64,000 nucleotides of DNA. Origin: Pyrus communis (taxonomy: Eukaryota; Streptophyta; Magnoliopsida; Rosales; Rosaceae). Each line of letters starts with the position of its first letter. Positions within the stretch are counted from its first letter, which is position 1. A program made the position numbers and the translations under genes. Positions 1 through 10,107 of this stretch are shown one piece after another. The stretch lies in NCBI RefSeq assembly GCF_963583255.1, contig NC_084813.1:17737799-17801798 (forward strand), in the 5' to 3' direction. The notes below the pieces were generated by a model. The model made no database searches. It saw only the letters and a list, made by a program, of their open reading frames with translations, and was not told the DNA's origin.

Positions 1-1939
1 TTAAGATTATGGCTTGATTCAAAATACTTTAAAACATAAACTAAACAGATTCTAAGCACTAAAGAACAAGAAAGTAAAGGGGGGGGAGAGTTTTGATTTG
101 ACGAAAATTGAAATAACAAAACAAGTTAATAAACTAAGCAGAATGTAAATATGAATTTGTGATAGAATGAATGGAATGAAGGCTAGCTAAGGGGTTCTTC
201 TCCACACATGTTATACTTGCATACAAGATTGATTCTCAGTTGGTCTTTCGATAAATTATGAAACTCAACACTCCGGGTTAATTAGGTCCGCTTAAATTAA
301 CCGTCAAGTTCTCCTTAAGTTAATGAATTGGATGGGTTTGCGCAACGCAATTCACACATTCTCCAAAAGTCCTTTACGTGAACAGCACAATAAAGATACA
401 ATCAAAGATCATTAAGCATTATGAAAACTATAAGTGTTGACGAGGCCTTCGTTACTATGAAAAGCATGAAACTAGTGCCAAGAATTCATTTAACGCGATT
501 GTTTATAAGCAACCTCCACTACTTGTGAATATAAGTTCATAACGATTAGGTGAAACTCACTTATATTCTAGCGTCATATTCATGCATGAAAATTAAGCGT
601 GCACTCTCAATAAACATACATAAATAAGTTATCAATCAAATGGTTAAACAAATTGAATCCACAACTTATGAAATTCCAACCAAAGTTAATCAATTCAAAA
701 TGCAAGTATAAACATAGTTTCGAATCACCCCCCTAGCCAAGGGGGGTTTAGTTCCTCATGGTACAAAACAAATTGAAATTAAACATTGTAATCGAGGAAA
801 AGAAACACCTAAACATTCCAACAACTCAAACTTGAATTGTATGAACGTTTAGGCACTCTTCTCCTCCTCTTCGTTGTAGCATAAGGTCTAAAGGATGTTG
901 TTGGTGTGTTGAATGGATTGGGGAATTATGGAAATGGATGAGGAGTGGTGTTTGGATTATAAGGGAATGGGAGCTCACGGCAAGGAAGAATGGATGTGTT
1001 TGTGGTGTGTTGTGTATGAAAATGAGATGTATATTGAATGGGAATGCAAGGGTTTTTATAGGAGGAATGGAGGGGTATATGGCTGTTTGTTTAAGCATGC
1101 ATGTGGCTGGAATGTGGTGGAAAAACAGCTAGGAAAGTTGGTGGAAAGCTGGAAAGGAAATGGGAACTCACGGCAATGGAGAATGTTATTTGGTGATGAA
1201 TGCAATGATGAAGAGTGAATGAATAATGCATGTAGGGTTAGCTAGGTTGGAAAGGTGTGGAGGATGGCTGGAATTTAGGGAAAGGAAATAGGTTTAATGC
1301 AGAAATAAAAGGGCAAAGTGGCTGCAATGATGAAGAAAAGCTGGAATTGGTGTGGAAGGCACGGCAATGGTTGTGTTTGGTGTTGGAAATGCATGTGAAT
1401 GCATGCTGGAATTGCATGTGAATGCACGGCATTGAGTTGGGAATTGAATGATTAAATGTGCATGGCTGGAATGATGAAGAATAAAGGGTGCATGTGGGTT
1501 AATGTGAAGGGAATGCATGTGATTGACAACTAGGTTAGTTGGTGGAAATCTGAAAATGGCATAAGGGATGCATGGCACAAGGCTAGTGTTTGGTGATGGG
1601 TGCATGTGTTGGTGGTTTTGCATGGCTTTGATGGATTGTTTGATTGGGCTAGAGGTTTTCCATGGCTCAAAGGATTTGTTTGATTGGGCTAGGCCCTTTG
1701 TTTTATGTCCCAAAGAGCATACAAGGCTTCAATTTCGTCCATCCTCTTTGCTCCATGATTAAGCTATCCAATCCATGCCCAAAAATGCTCCAAATAGCCT
1801 CAAAATGCACTTTCTTGCTCCCTAAGCCCTTAGAACCTGAAAACACACAAAAGAAGCATAAAGGACTAAAATAACTAGAGAAACATAACGTAAATGCACG
1901 AGAACAAGCCATTTAAGTCGCATGAATATGCTCCTATCA
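1..1939. mobile_element. Right-hand part of an LTR retrotransposon, no intact ORF
   Basis: The block ends at 1939 with ...GCTCCTATCA, whose reverse complement TGATAGGAGCAT is a familiar start of plant gypsy-type LTRs. The host PPR relic starts at the very next base, so this is an insertion border. A palindromic CCCCCCTAGCCAAGGGGGG lies near 728-747, and a G-rich purine run lies near 74-90. The stretch 900-1560 is full of short GGAATGCATG-like repetitions. Open frames here are short, mutually overlapping and low in complexity, so I call no gene. The left end lies outside the window, so element length and orientation cannot be fixed. Confidence 0.5.
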
Positions 1940-2330
1940 GTTCACTTCTTGGGGAGTGCAGAATTCATAAACATTTTGAATTGGGAAAAGATTGTTGCTG
2001 GGAAATTGCTTGAACTAGAGGCAGCAAATAGCAAAACGGGCTACCATGTTTTGCTCTCAAATGTTTATGCCGAGGAAAGCAAGTGGGAAAATGTTGATAA
2101 CGTGAGGAAACAAATGAGGCAAAAAGGTTTGAGGAAGGACTAAGGAGACTGGATGTAGTTGGATTGATATTAACGGTTTTTTGAACTGTTTTGCGTCTAG
2201 GGATGAAAACCATCCTCAGGGTGATGAGATATATGATGTGTTGGAGGAATTGACTGTGAAGATCAAATACACTGTTTATAGGCCTTCTCTCAATTCTTCC
2301 TTAGATGCAATCTTGGAACCTAATGAGTGA
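1940..2330 (+). pseudogene. PPR protein 3' relic (E/E+ motifs), truncated and frameshifted
   Basis: The translation shows the C-terminal E and E+ motifs of a PLS-class pentatricopeptide repeat protein, a family that binds organellar RNA. Visible pieces are SLLGECRIHKHFELGK, then IVAGKLLELEAANSK, then YHVLLSNVYAEESKWENV, then GCSWIDINGF and DENHPQGDEIYDVLEELTVK, ending at a TGA at 2328-2330. These pieces need at least two frame changes: one near 1990 after the codons for ELGK, and one near 2144 where TAA interrupts the passage from GLRKD to GCSWID. The upstream PPR repeats are missing because an LTR element abuts at 1939. It should be non-functional. The family call is firm; the closest relative is unknown. 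Confidence 0.8.
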
Positions 2331-2372
2331 TGAAGAATACTTGAAAAAGATTCTTTTCCAGCTTATGCTGTC

Positions 2373-2506
2373 ATTCAATGTGGTAAACTTCGACAAGTCT
2401 GCATGCAAAATATCCACCATTCGATGCTCGTATTGCAGCATTCAATGTGGTTAACTTCGACAAGTCTGCATCCAAATATCCACCATTCGATGCTTGTATT
2501 GTAGCA
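2373..2506. repeat. 67-bp tandem duplication
   Basis: The unit starting ATTCAATGTGG occurs at 2373-2439 and again at 2440-2506 with a few substitutions and one single-base indel. Both copies contain CTTCGACAAGTCTGCAT and CCACCATTCGATGCT. It lies just downstream of the PPR relic. Confidence 0.85.
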
Positions 2507-4554
2507 CAACTCCTTTGCAGGATCATAACAAGAAGTATATATCCGTGGAAGACTGTCCTTCATGTAAGCTTCTTAGTTTCAATCCTTTGTCATTGCGGAT
2601 CCGACATTAATCCTCTATGGCGTGCATTTTCTCTAGCTTCTTAAAATTACATGCTTAATGACAGGATTAAAAGCGTGAATTTTCCTACAACTAGATTGCC
2701 TGGTTTCTAGCAAGCAAGTCAGTGGGCACGTCTTCTTGTTGCGTTTATCTTCATCTTACATTTATGTCGTGTATCATGATGTTTGTATCTGCAGCTAGAA
2801 TATACTTTCTTGCTAATTTGGAACTTGGCGCAGGTCAGCAGTTGTTTATCATAGATTCTTCTCCAATGCTGCTCAAGTCTTTCCACATGGTCTTTGGTAG
2901 TGAACTCAGGACAGTGGTGGTTAAGCCAGATCAAGTTAATAAGATTCCATCTCAAAAAAGCCTTTTACATATTATTCAGGTTGGATATAAAGCACGATTT
3001 CTGCCTATTCTCGTTTTGCACATGGCCATGACTTAGTCTTGGGTTATTTCTTTTCTTCCATTTGCCTTAATCTTGGGTGCCTCGTATTATATTGGTCGCT
3101 CTACTTAGAACTCTTGAAAATGTTTATGTTTTGTGCTCTCTAGCACACTTGTTTGTATGCATTTAGTTTTGCGCTGAGAGCAATTAAGTAGTTGAGTAAG
3201 AGTCTCTGTATTGGTACCACACCCAAAGTTCCTTGTCTTGTTCTATGTGTATTGAAGCTTTGTATTGGCTTGTCTCCCATCTGATTTCTCTTATCTTCTT
3301 GATTGTGTAAGCTTGGGTGTATGCGGGATTCGGTTTGTGAGAGTTAAATCACTTTTGTAATCTCCTTTGTTAATACTGGAATTTCGTTGCCGTCTCCAAA
3401 CTAAACGGAGGTTTATTCTCAACGAGTATAAATCATTGTGTTATTTGGATTTCAGTATTTATCATACTTTGCCTTGCTTATGTATTGATCTCGTATCTGT
3501 CATTTCTCACAACCACCCAAATATGGAAAATGCCATCTGGATTCGATATGGAAGCTGTGAAGCAAGACAGTTATATCATATGTTACCTTGCATTCTTATG
3601 CTTTCCTGTTACGTATATTGTTAAAGTGAAGTATGTATATTTGCTCTCATGTTACCGAGTCACAGCCAGTCATGAACGAGGAAAATTGGTTATAATCCTG
3701 TGAAAGAAATTCTGTAATTTGGTCATGGTCACAGGGCAAATGAGGAAACCCAATATGGCCGCGGAAATCTCCGTCAAAAAACTTAAACGGACGTGCACTG
3801 CCCGCTTGAAGGGGAGTTCTAGTGCTGCAGCTGCAGGCGGACATTTTCCTCTGTGCAGAAGTGGGAGGAAGTCCTTTCACTAGGTATTCTTTGTTGCCGA
3901 GACTTGCTTAATTTCAACTTTGTTGCGTCGTATGGAGATTTTCTTCTATAACTTTCTACCTAATCCTAAAGTGACTTTGGCGCTTTTTCCTTTTTCTCTT
4001 TATGGAAGAAATCGAGTTCCTTACTTACGTTAAATACATGTAAACGTCGTTTTGTTTGTGGCAATGCAGGATTCATCATCTCGAACGTCACCGGCATCGT
4101 CTTTGTCAGCCGGTAGTGCTGCCGGAACAGTGGTCGGAGGCCCCCAAATTTTCTCTTTAGCTTGGTGTCGCAAGTCGTTGATGTATTTCAGCGATCCAAA
4201 CCGCCTATATTTTAGTACATTATACAGATCATCTCTGCAAAAAAATTAGACAAATTTAAAGCCACTAAAACATTTATTTGTAGTGAAGAAAACAGACGAA
4301 TGCAACGGTCATATGGTTTCGGATTTTGATAATTTTTGGTAGACATGACCTGTAAAGTAAGACAAAAGATAAATGGTTGGGTATTTGAAATACGTTATTG
4401 AGTGGACCTCGTAAAAACATGTGTATCCCAAAGACTAACCCCATGTATATGTATATGCATATACACATATGTATAGCTTTGATTCCATCCTCATTAACCA
4501 AGCACCTATAATTCTGTATTTTGTCTCTATCTTACTACTTTTTTCGTCTCCAAA
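2507..4554. other. No confirmed gene; coding-like islands of unknown origin
   Basis: I recognise no gene here. Short open stretches look mildly coding: 2722-3036 (104 codons, includes HMVFGSELRTVVVKPDQVN), 3735-3881 (basic, includes AAEISVKKLKRTCTARLKG) and 4070-4248 (includes SSRTSPASSLSAGSAAGTVV, preceded by an AG acceptor-like GCAG). They may be exons of a decayed host gene, but no family is evident and no continuous model can be built. Confidence 0.3.
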
Positions 4555-4657
4555 ATGAAGCAAAGCTGCAGGGCTGGTGTTCGTTCCTGCCCTAGGTATT
4601 GGCCATATTGCGTCCTCGTTAGAGATCGCAAAGCTCTTTGTTGCTCAATACGAATCT
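4555..4657 (+). pseudogene. UGT71-type glycosyltransferase N-terminal relic
   Basis: The stretch ATGAAGCAAAGC... aligns with the start of the intact UGT gene at 22885. After a one-base shift about four codons in, it reads AGLVFVPALGIGHIASSLEI followed by AKLFVAQYE, matching the intact protein's [20 protein letters not shown] and AKQLVA. The catalytic-histidine motif GIGH is still readable. Homology stops at about 4657, where a palindromic MITE begins, and nothing UGT-like follows it. This is a dead remnant of a second UGT71 gene about 18 kb upstream of the live one. Either gene conversion or tandem duplication followed by decay could explain it. Confidence 0.8.
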
Positions 4658-4858
4658 GGATCCTCGGATCCTCTTTGTGAGGATCTCGAGAATCTATAAA
4701 TCGTGTCCGTTCATCGTACATTGTGCAACCAGAAATTATTTTACATATTTTTATTTAAAATTAAACACAAACAATACTTGACAAAACCTGACCGCATGAT
4801 GTACAATGAACGGACACGATTCTTAGATCTGAAGGAACCAAAAGAATCTAGAGGATCC
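4658..4858. mobile_element. MITE M1, foldback with long terminal inverted repeats
   Basis: The left arm GGATCCTC...CGTGTCCGTTCATCGTAC is mirrored at the right by GTACAATGAACGGACACG...GAGGATCC. It belongs to the family of the element at 6249-6475: both share the inner ATCCGTTYATCGTACA-type arm and a central TTTTTATTTAAAATTRAA. No clean target duplication is seen. It sits exactly where the UGT relic stops. Confidence 0.75.
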
Positions 4859-5125
4859 TGTTGGGCTTGATACAACCGTCTTTTATCATCGTGATTAGTT
4901 GTGGTTCACTTATCTGACTTTTGGTATCAAAGCGGGAACTCGACCTTACAACCGTTTTAATTGTGAACAAACCCTGACCTCAGCATTTCAATTATGAACA
5001 AGATTCTGATTCGGTGATGAACCTTTCGTTGCTTTAAGAAAGAAAAAGAAAGGGTTATCAAGATTCAATTGATTTTTGGCCTACTAAAGAATTTTTTTGT
5101 ATATATAATCTGAAAATTTGTTCAT
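4859..5125. other. No gene seen; PBS-like word
   Basis: AT-rich sequence with no credible ORF. TTTTGGTATCAAAGC near 4918 resembles a retroelement primer-binding site for initiator tRNA-Met, but no LTR can be matched to it. Confidence 0.3.
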
Positions 5126-5488
5126 TGTTGTAAAATCGACGGTGTGCAATGAAATAAATAAAACAATACACAACATTTATGAGGTTCCTCTACAGCCAGT
5201 GTGACTGGAGTACATCATCGGGGCAGCAATAGTGCTTTCATTATAATTTAGAATAATAGGAGTACAAAGATAACTCTCACTATTCTCTCATCTCCTCTTT
5301 CTCTCTTTTGTCTCTCTCTCTCTCATCTTCCTTCCTCTCTCTTTCTTTCACAATCTCTTCGTGAACTTATCACTTTGATGTTGTGTGGGGTTTGTATTTA
5401 TATGGAAAATAGGAGTAGTGTGTAGACAATGGAAGGGCAACATGCCCATTATTTAATTCTTTGAGTGGACATTCACTGTTTTACAACA
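5126..5488. mobile_element. Solo LTR, 363 bp, with 5-bp target duplication
   Basis: The element begins TGTTGTAAAA and ends TTTTACAACA, which are perfect inverted termini of the TG...CA type. It is flanked by the direct repeat TTCAT at 5121-5125 and 5489-5493. A CT-rich tract lies at 5280-5360. There is no internal region, so it is a solo LTR left by LTR-LTR recombination. The length fits a copia-type element. Confidence 0.85.
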
Positions 5489-5493
5489 TTCAT

Positions 5494-5713
5494 CATTACG
5501 TTTGGAATATTTAAATTTTTATTTAAGTGAAAATTGAAAACCAAATGGTTATCAGACAACTTCGTAACAAAGGTAGAAAAATATGTTTTAATAGGTATAT
5601 CAACAATTCAATTTATGAATAAATATTAACAAATATTTCGATAGTTAACGCAGACTATTGATTGAAATGATATAAACTTGTGACATTTGATTAAAACTTT
5701 AGGACATTTTTAT
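5494..5713. other. AT-rich spacer, nothing recognised
   Basis: Strongly AT-rich sequence between a solo LTR and the first of a run of MITEs. I see no ORF, RNA gene or repeat structure. Confidence 0.4.
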
Positions 5714-5896
5714 GGAGGAGGACTATCTCCCCTCCTAATCTCTCTCTCATTCCCTCTCTTTCTATTTGAACGGTTACGGTTTAACCATGTCAACATCTTA
5801 TATTAATTTTTTTTATAGAGACAATAAGATAAAAAATAATATGTGAGATGAGGGGAGGGAAGAGAATGAGAATATGAGGGGAGAAAATCTTACTCC
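5714..5896. mobile_element. MITE M2, Mutator-like, 9-bp target duplication
   Basis: The termini GGAGGAGGACTATCTCCCCTC and (reverse complement of the right end) GGAGTAAGATTTTCTCCCCTC form an inverted repeat. CATTTTTAT is repeated on both sides, at 5705-5713 and 5897-5905. A 9-bp duplication points to a MULE transposase. The centre (CAACATYTTATAT...ATAATAAGATAAAAA) is shared with the next MITE. Confidence 0.82.
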
Positions 5897-5929
5897 CATT
5901 TTTATTTCCTAATAATGCATGTATAACAC

Positions 5930-6150
5930 AGACAAGGATTGTCTGCCCTCCTACTTCCGGTGTCCTCCCGTGCCCTCTTGTTTTGTGTAGTCATGGTTAA
6001 GCCACGTCAACATTTTATATATATTTTTTAATAGAGATAATAAGATAAAAATGAATAGTAATATAAAATGTTGACGTGACTTAACCGTGACCACACAAAC
6101 AGGAGGGCACGGGAGGGCACCGGAAGTGGGTGGGCAGAAAATCCTTGTCT
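5930..6150. mobile_element. MITE M3, Mutator-like, 9-bp target duplication
   Basis: The arms start AGACAAGGATTGTCTGCCCTCC on the left and mirror the right end ...AGAAAATCCTTGTCT. They extend about 85 bp each. GTATAACAC is duplicated at 5921-5929 and 6151-6159. No coding capacity. Confidence 0.87.
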
Positions 6151-6248
6151 GTATAACACATCCTAAAACACGATAGGTTCTAGTTGTACTCATTGGCTGA
6201 GGCACCAAGGACTACGGTGGTTTTGAGCACTGCCAACTACTTAGATAG

Positions 6249-6475
6249 GAGAGAGGATCCTTGCCGGATTCTTTTTGTGAGGATTCTGGAGATCCTCAAA
6301 TCACATCCGTTTATCGTACATCCTGCAGTCAGAAATCATTGTAAATTTTTTATTTAAAATTGAATATATATAAACAGTACCTGACGAAAACTGATCGCAC
6401 GATATACGGATAAACGGATATGATTAGAAGATTCTTGAGATCCTCACAAAAATCATTCGGCGAGAATCCTCTTTC
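6249..6475. mobile_element. MITE M4, Mutator-like, same family as M1
   Basis: The arms GAGAGAGGATCCTTGCC (left) and GAAAGAGGATTCTCGCC (right, reverse complement) pair over about 75 bp. The flanks CTTAGATAG (6240-6248) and CTTAAATAG (6476-6484) differ by one base and look like a 9-bp target duplication. Confidence 0.82.
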
Positions 6476-6570
6476 CTTAAATAGACATGTATTAACACTT
6501 TAAAATTATGACATGCATCATTTACGTTTTAAAATTGCATTCTTCAGATCTACATGTATGGTATATTATA

Positions 6571-6598
6571 CACACGCGCGCGCGCGCACACACACACA

Positions 6599-6644
<46 letters not shown>
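6571..6644. repeat. Compound (CA)(CG)(CA)(TA) microsatellite
   Basis: CACACGCGCGCGCGCGCA is followed by CA repeats and then about 22 TA units. The paralogous block carries a different, GC-richer version at 21962-21996. Confidence 0.95.
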
Positions 6645-6647
<3 letters not shown>

Positions 6648-6734
6648 GTGTAGTTGTGCGGTAATCAAGGAATCACCAGGATATTCTGTTCACTGATATG
6701 AACTGCAGTCCCATCAGCGGGTATACCTAACAAA

Positions 6735-6968
6735 GGATTTAGATCCTCGCCGGATCCCCTCCCTCGGATCCCAAAAATCAACGAACATAGATTGTTGATA
6801 AAAAATCGTACGATCTCAATTAAATGTTTTTTTATATTTTTAAAAGTAAAGCACGATCATTTTGCATGAAAAAAAATATATATTATGGCCGTACGATTTT
6901 TTGTCAATAGTTTGTGTTCGTTGATCCTTAGGATCCCAAGAAAAAGAATCCGGTAAGGATCCAAATCC
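6735..6968. mobile_element. MITE M5, Mutator-like, 9-bp duplication and an empty site nearby
   Basis: The termini GGATTTAGATCCTCGCCGG and (reverse complement of the right end) GGATTTGGATCCTTACCGG form the inverted repeat. CCTAACAAA flanks it on both sides (6726-6734 and 6969-6977). The paralogous UGT promoter has a single CCTAACAAA at about 22140-22149 with no element, which is the pre-insertion state. Confidence 0.92.
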
Positions 6969-7695
6969 CCTAACAAACATATGGTCACAGCCATTTCTCA
7001 TAACTTTCTTCTTTCTGCTCTTTTTTTTTTTTTTTTTTTCCCCCCTTAAAAAAAGGACAATAAAATTGCAAGCTATGATTATTCATCATTTTTAGGTGCA
7101 GAGTCACCACTTCTTCTCTTCTTAATTTCTAAGGAAAACTAATGAAAATGACTTAAAAATTTTAAGTTTTAATGATAAGGACAAAATAAAGGGTAAAGTG
7201 AATAGCACCATGATTGACTTTTTAGTATAAATATATGATTTTTCGTTAAAGTGAACAGTACCGTGAGTTGTTCGTTAAAACTCCTTCATTTCTATTGACT
7301 TTCAACTCCGACATCTCAATTGCGGACAACTACGGACAACTGCATGTTCTAGCTAGGGTTTTAATAACTAGCAAATGACACCAAAGGCATGACATCATCA
7401 CCTACATCCGAAAAATTCCAGGAATTAAAACACCAGCGCCATACCACCGGCCATGCACATGATATATAGGACTTAGAAATAATACTTGGCTATTGAAACG
7501 TTGAGGAGATATCTTCCTCAAATGCGTTGTTACAAATTCACACAATTTTATACTTATGATTAGAATTTTTCATATTATATATTATTATGTAAAGATCACT
7601 TCTACAAACAATAAAAAAGAGTGAGATCATTGTATTATTACGAATTTTTTTTACTGCAACTGATTAACTAAACAACCTTTGTTTTAATTTTATGT

Positions 7696-7858
7696 TTTCT
7701 TAGTAAAGATGATATTTACATAATGATTTACATCATTAACGATTTCGATCATTATAACACGAAGTTTTGTGAATTGTTTTCTTAGTAAAGATGATATTTA
7801 CATAATGATTTACATCATTAACGATTTCGATCATTATAACATGAAGTTCTGTGAATCG
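7696..7858. repeat. About 85-bp tandem duplication inside the promoter-like copy
   Basis: CTTAGTAAAGATGATATTTA starts at about 7698 and again at about 7779, each followed by ACATCATTAACGATTTCGAT and CATTATAACAYGAAGTTYTG. The UGT promoter has one copy of this unit, so the duplication arose after the two blocks separated. Confidence 0.85.
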
Positions 7859-8032
7859 TCCACGAAACATTTTGAGAAGGAATTCATCCTCATCTTTGAG
7901 TGGCCAAGAATTATCGTATGATTTATATACCCTACTGCACTAGTATTAGAGAACTCACTAATAAAAAAAAAAGGTCTCACTGTTACTTAAAATATTGTGC
8001 CCTAAAATGCTGTCTGCTTAAGCATTATACTA

Positions 8033-9664
8033 GAAATATTGCCCACGCGTTGATGCGGGTTAGAAACTGTATGAAAAAATGTTTCAAAGCTATAATATAT
8101 TGTTACAGAATGTTAAGGTTATCTACACCAAAAGATGTTTGAACTTATTGAAAGAATTTTTACATGAAGAGCATAAATTGGATGAATGAAGCTCTTGAAC
8201 TTCTTTGAACCACTCCGAACAGCATTACCAATGAATGATTGATTGTGTAACAAAAATTAGTAAAAGAGTATAATATATGAAACTTTCATATGTATAATTC
8301 AAACTTCTACACATTTATCCGTACTTTACAAATTGTTAGAAACTGCTAAGATAACAATTGGTATCACATAATTGGTATGCTATTAAACATAATGAATTCC
8401 GTGAAGCAAAAAAATGATATGCAATTTTAACTTACGATGCTAAAAAAGCTCCTATAAGAGTAGCTGGGTCATCTGTGTTTTATCCATCAAAGGCATTGCA
8501 ACTGTAGATCGTGGAAACTATAAAAATCCATCTAGTCAAGAGACAAAATTCAATAGGTATGGGTAAAGTGAATATGGAGCCACGAATGTAAAGATATACT
8601 TGACAAATTTGCAAATTCATTACAATTTCAATTGAATTTCCAACTTGATTTTCTCGCTTAAAAATCTTAATCTACAAAACCAAATTAGTTTTATCAAACA
8701 ACATTCAAAAATAAAATCCAGTAAAGGAAAACAAGCATTCATACCTCAATTTAATTTCCAGCTTAATTTTGTTGATTAAAAATTATGGTCTGCAAAACCA
8801 AATCAGTTTTATCAAAAATAAAGTGCCAATTTATGAAAGTAAAGACAACACATAAAAAGAACATTAAAACTGGAAACCAAGTTGTGATACTTCACCATTT
8901 GACATAGAAATTTTATCTTGCCTACATACACTGAAATCATTTTTTGTATCTATACACTGATAATTTGACATTCAATACGGAAAAATTAATCATAACCATT
9001 CCTTTCTTTTTAAATTTTCAGGGAAAAATTGAACCACAAACAATCAAAAAACCCAAATAAAAAATAAATTTAACAGCAAAGAGATAAAGTATATACCTGA
9101 CCCAAAAATGGCTTGCAAGCTCCAGAATAAAACCCTAAAAGACACCAAAATCTAAAATATATACATATAATTCCCACATATTCGACTTTCACACTATAGA
9201 AAACACAGCTTCACAATATTAAAAAATAAATAAAATAAAATTTGTTGCAGAAAATGCTAAAAGGAAAAAACTGAAATTATTTACCTTGAGCATAAACGGC
9301 TTCGAAGCTACACATAGAAGCCCTAAAAAACGAAGAGCAAAGTGACCTGAAACAAAAAAAAAAGATGCAAACCATACAACCAAATGACAGTTCCATTGAT
9401 ATAAACAAAACACCAAAAATTACAAAAACTAAATTCCAAAAAACATAGAACAATGTGTTCTGAAACGAAAAACACAAACAAATCATACACCCAGACATCG
9501 GATCTAACGATATAAAGAAAACACCTAGAATTAGAAGAAGAAAAAATTCATACAAAAATCTCACATGGACATGGAAAACTACAAAATAATAATAATAATA
9601 AAATAAAATAAAAATAAAACAGCAATATTATAAAGGTTAAAAAAGGGTGTTATAGATTTTGGCC
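8033..9664. other. AT-rich stretch without a gene; possible Helitron-like start
   Basis: No credible ORF is present. At 8041-8062 the sequence GCCCACGCGTTGATGCGGGTT forms a short palindrome like those near the 5' end of many plant Helitrons. It lies just where homology to the UGT promoter ends. I could not find a matching CTRR 3' terminus, so this stays a guess. The rest (8100-9660) is AT-rich with A-runs and no other recognised structure. Confidence 0.3.
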
Positions 9665-9743
9665 CATGCTGTCACATCCCAGCCCGGGCCCCACTCCACC
9701 GTAGCCGCTTTGGGCCCCAACCACGCCCTCACAGTTTTGTTTC

Positions 9744-9833
9744 TGGGAATTCACACGAGAACTTCCCAGTGGGTCACCCATTCTGGGAATGCTATCGCCC
9801 GAACTCGCTTAACTTCAGAGTTCTGATGGAACC
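9744..9833 (-). other. 5S rRNA-like block in left Cassandra LTR
   Basis: On the minus strand this reads CCATCAGAACTCTGAAGTTA, AGCGAGTTCGGGCGATAGCA, then GAATGGGTGACCCACTGGGA and AGTTCTCGTG, closely following the middle and 3' part of plant 5S rRNA including its internal pol III promoter region. It is not a functional 5S gene because the 5' part is missing. Confidence 0.85.
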
Positions 9834-10107
9834 TGAAGCCAGTGAGCTCCCAAAAGGCCTCGTGCTAGGTAAAGATGAGAATATACATATAAGGCTTACA
9901 TGATCCACTCCCCTGGGCGATGTGGGATGTTACAATTCACCCCCTTAGGGGCCCGACACCATCGTCGGCACACTTCCGACCAGGGATTGGCTCTGATACC
10001 AAATTGTCACATCCCGACCCGGGCCTCCACTACATCCGGGGCCCAATTCCACCGTAGCACGATATTGTCCGCTTTGGGATCCAACCACACCCTCATGGTT
10101 TTGTTTC

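Larger units (their letters stand above)
6476..8032 (+). promoter_or_regulatory. Promoter-like copy of the UGT71 upstream region with no gene
   Basis: This block matches 21802-22820, the region directly upstream of the intact UGT gene. Shared stretches include ACATGTATTAACAC, GCATTCTTCAGATCTACATG, CACTGATATGAACTGCAGTC, GGCATGACATCATCACC, CACCAGCGCCATACCAC, GTTGAGGAGATATCTTC and AGAGAACTC(A/G)CTAATA. The copy stops at about 8032, where the intact gene has its TATA box, and no UGT coding sequence follows. It carries extra insertions: the MITE at 6735-6968 and roughly 340 bp at 7016-7360. The 5' part holds a CG/CA/TA microsatellite. Confidence 0.8.

Noticed and set aside
826..1713. Several overlapping frames of 60-139 codons on both strands
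   Set aside because: They lie inside an LTR element with internal short repeats; products are low complexity (His/Ser/Pro or Trp/Gly/Met) and conflict with each other.
4901..4945. Primer-binding-site-like TTTTGGTATCAAAGC as evidence of another LTR element
   Set aside because: No LTR terminus precedes it and no retroelement coding sequence follows.
8033..9664. Possible complete Helitron
   Set aside because: Only a GC-rich palindrome near the left edge fits; no 3' hairpin with CTRR end and no Rep/helicase remnant could be found.
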